Below are positions 5,822 to 10,008 of a stretch of DNA of 10,008 nt, piece by piece. The stretch is taken from positions 1 through 10,008 of the forward strand of contig CALVIA010000034.1 in NCBI GenBank assembly GCA_944329255.1. Direction: 5' to 3'. This DNA is from an uncultured Bacilli bacterium (GTDB taxonomy: Bacteria; Bacillota_I; Bacilli_A; RF39; UBA660). The notes beneath the pieces are model-generated. The model was not told the DNA's origin and did no database searches. It was given only the letters and a program-made list of their open reading frames with translations. Position numbers and translations under genes: made by a program. The first letter of the stretch is position 1. Each line of letters begins with the position of its first letter.

Positions 5822-7195
5822 ATGAAATATGATGTTAAAGATATTTTTAAAGAAGAATGCATTGGTAAAGAAGTAATAATTGAAGGTTGGGTTAGGAATC
5901 ATAGAAAACAAAAAGAATTCGGTTTTATTGATTTTTCTGATGGAACATGTTTTACACATTTACAAATAGTATATGATAATTTAATTAATAATTTTGAAGA
6001 AATACAAAAAATAAAAAATGGTTCAAGTATTTGTGTATATGGTCAAATAGTAAAATCAGAAGGTAAGGGACAAAATATTGAATTAAAAGCTAAGGATATA
6101 AAATTATTAGGTGATTGTCCCGATGATTATCCAATGCAACCTAAACAACATACAAGAGAATTTTTAAGAGAACAAGCTTATTTAAGACCTAGAACAAATT
6201 TGTTTCAGGCAGTATTTAGGGTAAGAAGTGTTGCTGCAATGGCAATACATACATATTTTCAAACTAATGGATATGTATATGCACATACACCTCTTATTAC
6301 AGCAAATGATGGTGAAGGTGCTGGTCAAATGTTTCAGGTAACAACTTTGGACTTAGAAAAAATTGCTAAATTAGGTAAGGTTGAATTAGATAAAGATTTT
6401 TATGGAAAAAAAGTTGGTCTTGCAGTAACTGGACAGTTGGAAGCGGAGACTTTTGCTTTAGCATTTAAAAAAACATATACTTTTGGGCCTACTTTTAGAG
6501 CTGAAAATTCTAATACAAAAACTCATGCATCAGAATTTTGGATGATTGAACCTGAAATTGCATTTTGTGATTTAAATGAAAATATGGATATTATGGAAAG
6601 TATGTTAAAATTTGTTGTTAAATATGTATTAGATAATTGTAAATCTGAAATGGAATTTTTAGATAAATTTGTTGAAAAAGGATTAATAAATAAATTAACT
6701 AAACTATTAAATAGTAAATTTACAAGAATAGATCATGAAGAAGTTATTACAATTTTAAAACAATCAGGTATTAAATGGGAATTTGAACCGGAATATGGGA
6801 AGGATATAGCTAAGGAACATGAAAAATATATAACTGAGTATTTTAACGGGCCTGTCTTTATTAAGAACTGGCCAAAAGATATTAAGGCGTTTTATATGAA
6901 GTTAAATGAAGATAATGAAACTGTTGCAGCTGTTGATTTGGAAGTACCTGGTGCTGGTGAATTGATGGGTGGAAGTCAAAGAGAAGAAAGCTATGAAAAA
7001 CTAGTTAATCGTATGAAAGAACTTAATATGTCTTTTGATGGGTTAGATTGGTATTTAAATCTAAGAAAATATGGTGGATGTGTACATTCTGGATTTGGAA
7101 TGGGATTTGAAAGATTATTAATATATTTAACTGGTGTTGATAATATTAGGGACGTTATTCCATATCCTAGAACTCCAGGAAATTGTGAATATTAA
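5822..7195 (+). CDS. asnS: Asparaginyl-tRNA synthetase
   Basis: A 457-residue class IIb synthetase that attaches Asn to tRNA-Asn in the cytosol. The N-terminal OB-fold anticodon-binding domain (about 15-98) contains EGWVRNHRKQKEFGFIDFSDG. The catalytic domain starts near HTREFLREQAYLRPRT (110-125). Class II motif 2 is TFGPTFRAENSNTKTHASEFW (220-240) with R226, and motif 3 is GFGMGFERLL (424-433) with R431. GEGAGQMFQVTTL (164-176) and the ending PYPRTPGNCEY mark AsnRS rather than AspRS. An extra segment after VTTL (about 177-198) is like the longer E. coli-type AsnRS, so it is longer than the roughly 430-residue Bacillus enzyme. AGGAGG (5810-5815) lies six bases before ATG, directly after the T-box terminator, which controls expression. 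The lipoprotein gene follows after 53 bp with no terminator between, so the two are probably co-transcribed. Confidence 0.98.
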   Translation: MKYDVKDIFKEECIGKEVIIEGWVRNHRKQKEFGFIDFSDGTCFTHLQIVYDNLINNFEEIQKIKNGSSICVYGQIVKSEGKGQNIELKAKDIKLLGDCPDDYPMQPKQHTREFLREQAYLRPRTNLFQAVFRVRSVAAMAIHTYFQTNGYVYAHTPLITANDGEGAGQMFQVTTLDLEKIAKLGKVELDKDFYGKKVGLAVTGQLEAETFALAFKKTYTFGPTFRAENSNTKTHASEFWMIEPEIAFCDLNENMDIMESMLKFVVKYVLDNCKSEMEFLDKFVEKGLINKLTKLLNSKFTRIDHEEVITILKQSGIKWEFEPEYGKDIAKEHEKYITEYFNGPVFIKNWPKDIKAFYMKLNEDNETVAAVDLEVPGAGELMGGSQREESYEKLVNRMKELNMSFDGLDWYLNLRKYGGCVHSGFGMGFERLLIYLTGVDNIRDVIPYPRTPGNCEY

Positions 7196-7248
7196 TTATA
7201 TATGAATAAAATAAAAATATTAGTAAATCATATTAATGAGGAGGATAT

Positions 7249-7779
7249 ATGATAAAAAAAATACTAATATTTTTATTTTTATTTATGTTTGTAACTGGAT
7301 GTGAAACATCTATGAATAATCCTAAAAATGAAGTACAAAAATTGTTTTCAGATTATAATAATTTAAATAGTGATTTATTATTGCAATTAGATAATGTTAT
7401 AGATGATGAAAATTTAACTGAAGAGCAAAAAGTAAAATATAAAGAAATATTAAAAAAACAATATAAAAATATTAAATATAAAATAAATGATGAAGTAATA
7501 ACTGATGATAAAGCTATTGTTTCTGTTGAAATTGAGGTTTATAATTTAAAAAAAGCAATTGATAATGCAAATACATATAAAGAAGAAAACAAAGATGAAT
7601 TTTATGAAAACGATGAGTTAAATGAGGAAAAGTTTTGGGATTATAAATTGAATAAAATGGAAGAAGTAAAAGATAGAATTACATATAATATTGATTTTTC
7701 TTTGACTAAAATAGATGATAAATGGCAGTTAGATAATTTACTTGAAACAGATAGACAGAAAATTCATGGTTTATATTAA
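7249..7779 (+). CDS. Small lipoprotein, unknown function
   Basis: A 176-residue protein with a type II signal peptide: two lysines, a Phe/Leu/Ile-rich stretch, and the lipobox VTGC with C18 as the predicted lipidated residue. It should be anchored on the outer face of the membrane. The mature part is acidic and Lys/Asn/Glu-rich, with no recognised motif. It starts with a helix containing VQKLFSDYNNL. Alternating strand patterns follow (YKINDEVITDDKAIVSVEIEVY around 84-103, and RITYNIDFSLTKIDDKW near 143-159). This order resembles NTF2-like lipoproteins such as DUF4878-type proteins, but that is only a fold-pattern inference. GAGGAGG (7238-7244) is four bases before ATG. It follows asnS by 53 bp and is closed by the hairpin at 7786-7812, so it probably shares T-box-controlled read-through; a separate promoter was not seen. 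Confidence 0.8.
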   Translation: MIKKILIFLFLFMFVTGCETSMNNPKNEVQKLFSDYNNLNSDLLLQLDNVIDDENLTEEQKVKYKEILKKQYKNIKYKINDEVITDDKAIVSVEIEVYNLKKAIDNANTYKEENKDEFYENDELNEEKFWDYKLNKMEEVKDRITYNIDFSLTKIDDKWQLDNLLETDRQKIHGLY

Positions 7780-7785
7780 TATTTT

Positions 7786-7812
7786 AATAAGGACTAATTT
7801 AGTCCTTATTTT
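7786..7812 (+). terminator. Intrinsic terminator after the lipoprotein gene
   Basis: A perfect 11-bp stem AATAAGGACTA/TAGTCCTTATT (7786-7796 with 7800-7810) has loop ATT and a short T tract (7809-7812). Confidence 0.8.
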
Positions 7813-7835
7813 CATATAGATAAATAGGTGAAGAT

Positions 7836-8009
7836 ATGAAAAAAATTATTTTATTTATTTTATTTTTATTTCCAATGTTTGCAAATGCTATAGAAGTTAC
7901 ATCAAAAAGTGCTATTTTAATGGATGAAGACACTGGTAGAATTTTATATGCAAAAAATATTGATGATAAAATGTTAATTGCAAGTACAACCAATATTATG
8001 ACTATATAA
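7836..8009 (+). pseudogene. Truncated D-alanyl-D-alanine carboxypeptidase (dacA-like)
   Basis: 57 codons resembling the start of DacA-type low-molecular-weight penicillin-binding proteins, which trim the terminal D-Ala of peptidoglycan stem peptides. A signal peptide ends at ANA (about residue 18). IEVTSKSAILMDEDTGRILY (19-38) and NIDDKMLIASTT (41-52) are the family's standard opening up to the active site. The SxxK motif should read STTK at 50-53 but here reads STTN, so the catalytic lysine is lost. The similarity stops after NIMT (about base 8003), and a TAA follows at 8007-8009. The family is normally about 350-450 residues, and no later motifs (SxN, KTG) occur in any frame downstream. AGGTGA (7826-7831), four bases before ATG, is intact. 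It is a 5' remnant created by replacement or deletion of the rest of the gene. Confidence 0.85.
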
Positions 8010-8146
8010 GTATTAATGCTGAAATCCTTAGAAATAAAGAGGATAAGTTTGTAAAAGAATCTGTAATGTCATATTATTGTTTTGTTCACATAATAAATCC
8101 ATTTAATGATTCAATTGAAGAAAGCGTGGACAAGTTATTGTTATGA
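8010..8146 (+). other. Orphan coding-like fragment after the dacA break
   Basis: In the frame whose codons start at 8009, about 45 codons read open to TGA 8144-8146. The peptide looks protein-like (INAEILRNKEDKF, then a hydrophobic SYYCFVHIINPF stretch and an acidic helix). There is no suitable start with a ribosome-binding site; the only internal ATG is at 8066. I do not recognise it. It may be the 3' end of a gene carried in with the ATPase, or chance. Confidence 0.3.
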
Positions 8147-8167
8147 AAAACAAAATTTTGCAAATTC

Positions 8168-8204
8168 ATTCCCAAAAAAGTCAATTGTGGAGTTTTTTTG
8201 GAAT
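8168..8204. repeat. Imperfect inverted repeat upstream of the ATPase gene
   Basis: ATTCC (8168-8172) pairs with GGAAT (8200-8204) and AAAAAA (8174-8179) with TTTTTT (8193-8198). There is one C/T mismatch and a 13-base loop. No T tract follows the stem, so it is not a typical terminator. With the rest of 8147-8210 it forms a non-coding stretch in which I see nothing else. Confidence 0.4.
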
Positions 8205-8210
8205 AGAATG

Positions 8211-8239
8211 TTGATAAAATACATAAAATAGGGTAGAAT
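8211..8239 (+). promoter_or_regulatory. Promoter of the DUF4143 ATPase gene
   Basis: TTGATA (8211-8216), a 17-bp spacer and TAGAAT (8234-8239) are close to sigma-A consensus. Transcription should start near 8246, which places the in-frame TTG at 8244 at or before the transcript start and supports ATG 8262 as the true start. Confidence 0.75.
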
Positions 8240-8261
8240 ATATTTGAAAGGAATGACAAAT

Positions 8262-9512
8262 ATGCAAATAAAAAGAGATTATTATTTAAACAAACTTATT
8301 GATGCAAAAAATGATGGACTTATAAAAGTGATAACAGGAATAAGAAGATGCGGAAAATCTTATTTGTTGAATACTTTATTTTATGAATATCTTTTGGAAA
8401 ACGATGTACCTGATGACCATATAATAAAAGTAGCATTAGATGATTCGGATAACGAAGAACTATTAATACCAAAGAATTTAAGTAAATATATAAAAGATAA
8501 AATTATTGATAAAGAAATTTATTATGTAATACTAGATGAAATTCAATTGGTAGAAAAGTTTGAAGGTGTTTTAAATGGTCTTTTAAGAATTTCAAACATT
8601 GATATATATGTAACTGGAAGTAATTCTAAATTTTTATCATCTGACATCATTACAGAATTTAGAGGTCGTGGTGAAGAGATTAAAGTATATCCGCTTTCCT
8701 ATTACGAATTTATGTCCGTATATGATGGAGATAAGTTAGATGGTTGGGTTGAATATATAACTTATGGAGGATTACCATTAATAGTTTCAATGGGAACAGA
8801 TGAAAGAAAAACTGCTTATTTGAAAGAACAGCAAAAGAATGTTTATATTAATGATGTGATCGAAAGAAATGATATAAAAAACGATGCCGAGTTAGTTTAC
8901 TTAGTAGAAATTATTTCATCCAGTATTGGATCATTATCAAATCCTAAAAAACTTTCTGATACCTTCAAATCTACTGCGGGTCTAAATATTGATCCAAAGA
9001 CTATTAGTTCTTATTTAAAATATTTAGAAGAGGCGTTTATAATTGAAAAAACTGAAAGATATGATGTTAAAGGTAAAAAATATATGAGCACGCCCTATAA
9101 ATTTTATTTTAGTGATTTGGGTATTCGTAATTCATTTATTAATTTTAGACAAAATGAAGAAACACATATTATGGAAAATATCATATATCTAGAATTAAGA
9201 AGACGAGGATATAATGTTGATGTAGGCGTAATAGAATCAAAAGAAAGAAAAGAAAATGAATTTACTTACAAGCAATTGGAAGTGGATTTTATTGCAAATA
9301 AAGGTAATAATAAAATTTATATTCAATCAGCTTTTAGTATTCCAGATGAAGAAAAAAGAAAACAAGAAGAAAGACCGTTGTTAAAAATTAATGATTCATT
9401 TAAAAAAATTATAATAGTTAAAGATTATATTAAAAGATCAAGAAATGAAAATGGGATTATAACTATGAGCGTTTTTGATTTCTTATTAGATCCTAATAGT
9501 TTGGATTATTAA
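8262..9512 (+). CDS. AAA_14/DUF4143 family ATPase
   Basis: A 416-residue protein of the large ATP-binding family with an AAA_14 ATPase core and a C-terminal DUF4143 domain. The opening IKRDYYLNKLIDAKNDGLIK is typical. Walker A is GIRRCGKS (26-33), Walker B is YYVILDEIQ with D92-E93, TGSNS (118-122) resembles a sensor strand, and FRGRGEE (133-139) is the conserved Arg-rich block. The C-terminal part has VDFIANK (341-347) and KIYIQ (351-355), a D-x(8)-K-x(3)-Q arrangement like restriction-endonuclease-fold domains. The family's cellular function is not settled. ATG 8262 follows AAGGA (8248-8252) and is preferred over TTG 8244 and ATG 8253. Codons such as GCC, TCC, CGT and GGC are more frequent than in neighbours, and the gene sits just after a broken dacA, which fits recent acquisition. 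Confidence 0.93.
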   Translation: MQIKRDYYLNKLIDAKNDGLIKVITGIRRCGKSYLLNTLFYEYLLENDVPDDHIIKVALDDSDNEELLIPKNLSKYIKDKIIDKEIYYVILDEIQLVEKFEGVLNGLLRISNIDIYVTGSNSKFLSSDIITEFRGRGEEIKVYPLSYYEFMSVYDGDKLDGWVEYITYGGLPLIVSMGTDERKTAYLKEQQKNVYINDVIERNDIKNDAELVYLVEIISSSIGSLSNPKKLSDTFKSTAGLNIDPKTISSYLKYLEEAFIIEKTERYDVKGKKYMSTPYKFYFSDLGIRNSFINFRQNEETHIMENIIYLELRRRGYNVDVGVIESKERKENEFTYKQLEVDFIANKGNNKIYIQSAFSIPDEEKRKQEERPLLKINDSFKKIIIVKDYIKRSRNENGIITMSVFDFLLDPNSLDY

Positions 9513-9538
9513 AGAATAGATTTTTTGGAGAAATAATT

Positions 9539-9949
9539 ATGATAAAAATGAATGTAATTGTTGTATTTGATAAAAATATTAAAAAGACATTAATGTGTAA
9601 AAGAACAAAAGAACCATATATAGGAATGTATAATTTAGTGGGTGGAAAAATAGAAAAAGAAAATGATGGTTTAAATGAAGCATACAGAGAATTAGAAGAG
9701 GAAACCAATATTAAGAAAACTGATATAGATTTAATTCATTTTATGAATCTAACCTATACTAAATGGAATAAAGAATTAGAAGTTTATTATGGAATATTAA
9801 AAAATGAAGTAGAACTAATAGCTGAAGTAAATAAATTAGAATGGGTTAGTGTTAGTGATAATTTTTTTGATATGAATAGATATGCTGGTGAAGGTAATAT
9901 AGGACATATAATTGAAGAAATTAAAATAGATTTAAAAAGAAATGATTGA
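9539..9949 (+). CDS. NUDIX (MutT-like) hydrolase
   Basis: A 136-residue single-domain NUDIX protein. It opens with a strand (MNVIVVFD) and a CKRTKEPYIGMYNLVGG stretch (20-36), common in MutT-type enzymes, which cleave nucleoside diphosphates linked to another group, often oxidised dNTPs. The NUDIX box spans G36-I58. The metal-binding core R50-E51-L-E-E54-E55 is intact. However, the first Glu of the box is N42 and the Gly near its end is N57. LEWVSVSDNFFDM (109-121) matches the usual C-terminal segment before the last helix. The substrate cannot be predicted. GGAG (9527-9530) is eight bases before ATG. It starts 26 bp after the ATPase stop, so the two may be co-transcribed, but its codons are as AT-rich as the native genes. 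It may therefore be either cargo or the original neighbour. Confidence 0.92.
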   Translation: MIKMNVIVVFDKNIKKTLMCKRTKEPYIGMYNLVGGKIEKENDGLNEAYRELEEETNIKKTDIDLIHFMNLTYTKWNKELEVYYGILKNEVELIAEVNKLEWVSVSDNFFDMNRYAGEGNIGHIIEEIKIDLKRND

Positions 9950-9970
9950 TTAGTAATTATTTCTTTTTTT
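9934..9970 (+). terminator. Intrinsic terminator after the NUDIX gene
   Basis: AAAAAGAAAT (9934-9943) pairs with ATTTCTTTTT (9959-9968), with T's to 9970 and a few inner AT pairs in the loop. The TGA stop (9947-9949) lies in the loop, which supports TGA as a true stop in this genome. Confidence 0.7.
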
Positions 9971-9997
9971 GTTTAATAAATTTAATTGGTGATACAA

Positions 9998-10008
9998 TTG
10001 TTAATTAA
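9998..10008 (+). CDS. Possible gene start at the window edge
   Basis: GGTGAT (9988-9993), the same ribosome-binding form used elsewhere in the window, lies four bases before TTG 9998-10000 and the frame is open to the edge. Only three codons are visible, the product cannot be named, and a TTG start is less common, so this is tentative. Confidence 0.25.

Noticed and set aside
7799..7993. 64-codon - strand open frame
   Set aside because: It is antisense to the dacA remnant and begins within it; its sequence is explained by the sense-strand family match.
8010..8261. dacA continuing by a simple frameshift
   Set aside because: No frame after 8009 gives the expected continuation beyond the SxxK region or any later carboxypeptidase motif.
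9493..9708. 71-codon - strand open frame
   Set aside because: It is antisense to the NUDIX gene, including the NUDIX box, with no supporting site.
8004..9960. Insertion sequence or transposon
   Set aside because: No transposase, integrase, matched terminal repeats or target-site duplication could be seen around the dacA break and the ATPase.
1..10008. Alternative code with TGA as Trp (Mycoplasma-like)
   Set aside because: Trp codons in the genes are TGG, and the NUDIX gene ends at TGA inside a terminator hairpin.
1..10008. CRISPR array, tRNA or rRNA gene
   Set aside because: No regularly spaced direct repeats, cloverleaf-like sequence or rRNA-like conserved block was found.

Overview
The window is very AT-rich. 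Its genes have strong Shine-Dalgarno sites and sigma-A-type promoters, and many transcripts end in intrinsic terminators. A T-box controls an aminoacyl-tRNA synthetase, which points to a low-GC Firmicute (Bacilli or a relative, plausibly an uncultured gut lineage). TGG encodes Trp, and TGA acts as a real stop at the end of the NUDIX gene, so the Mycoplasma code does not apply. Many ribosome-binding sites use the right-hand part of the consensus (AGGTGA/GGTGAT) 3-5 bases before the start. I used this to correct several start codons.

Left part (1-3841, all +): the 3' end of an M23 metallopeptidase gene; a terminator; a stand-alone VirD4/TraG-type coupling ATPase with its own promoter and terminator; a small rhodanese-like protein; and a membrane-anchored RmuC-family protein with its own promoter. 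A bidirectional terminator then separates rmuC from the convergent uppP.

Middle (3853-7812): uppP (undecaprenyl-diphosphate phosphatase, -) is divergent from a pair of overlapping + genes, a 73-aa two-helix membrane protein and a DUF3603/YjbA-like protein. A palindrome and a 12-bp inverted repeat lie between the divergent units. Next comes a well-formed T-box leader with an Asn (AAC) specifier, then asnS and a small unknown lipoprotein, closed by a terminator.

Right part (7836-10008): this looks rearranged. The first 57 codons of a D-alanyl-D-alanine carboxypeptidase gene (signal peptide and start of the active site) run straight into unrelated DNA. That DNA holds an orphan coding-like fragment, a hairpin, and an AAA_14/DUF4143 ATPase with its own near-consensus promoter and less AT-biased codons. 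A NUDIX hydrolase and a terminator follow, and a possible gene start lies at the window edge. I read 8004 to about 9512 as acquired DNA that replaced most of dacA.

Cell-envelope functions recur (M23 peptidase, UppP, carboxypeptidase remnant, lipoprotein), but the units are separately transcribed. I see no complete new multi-gene system. The best leads are the isolated coupling ATPase, the overlapping membrane/DUF3603 pair and the dacA junction.
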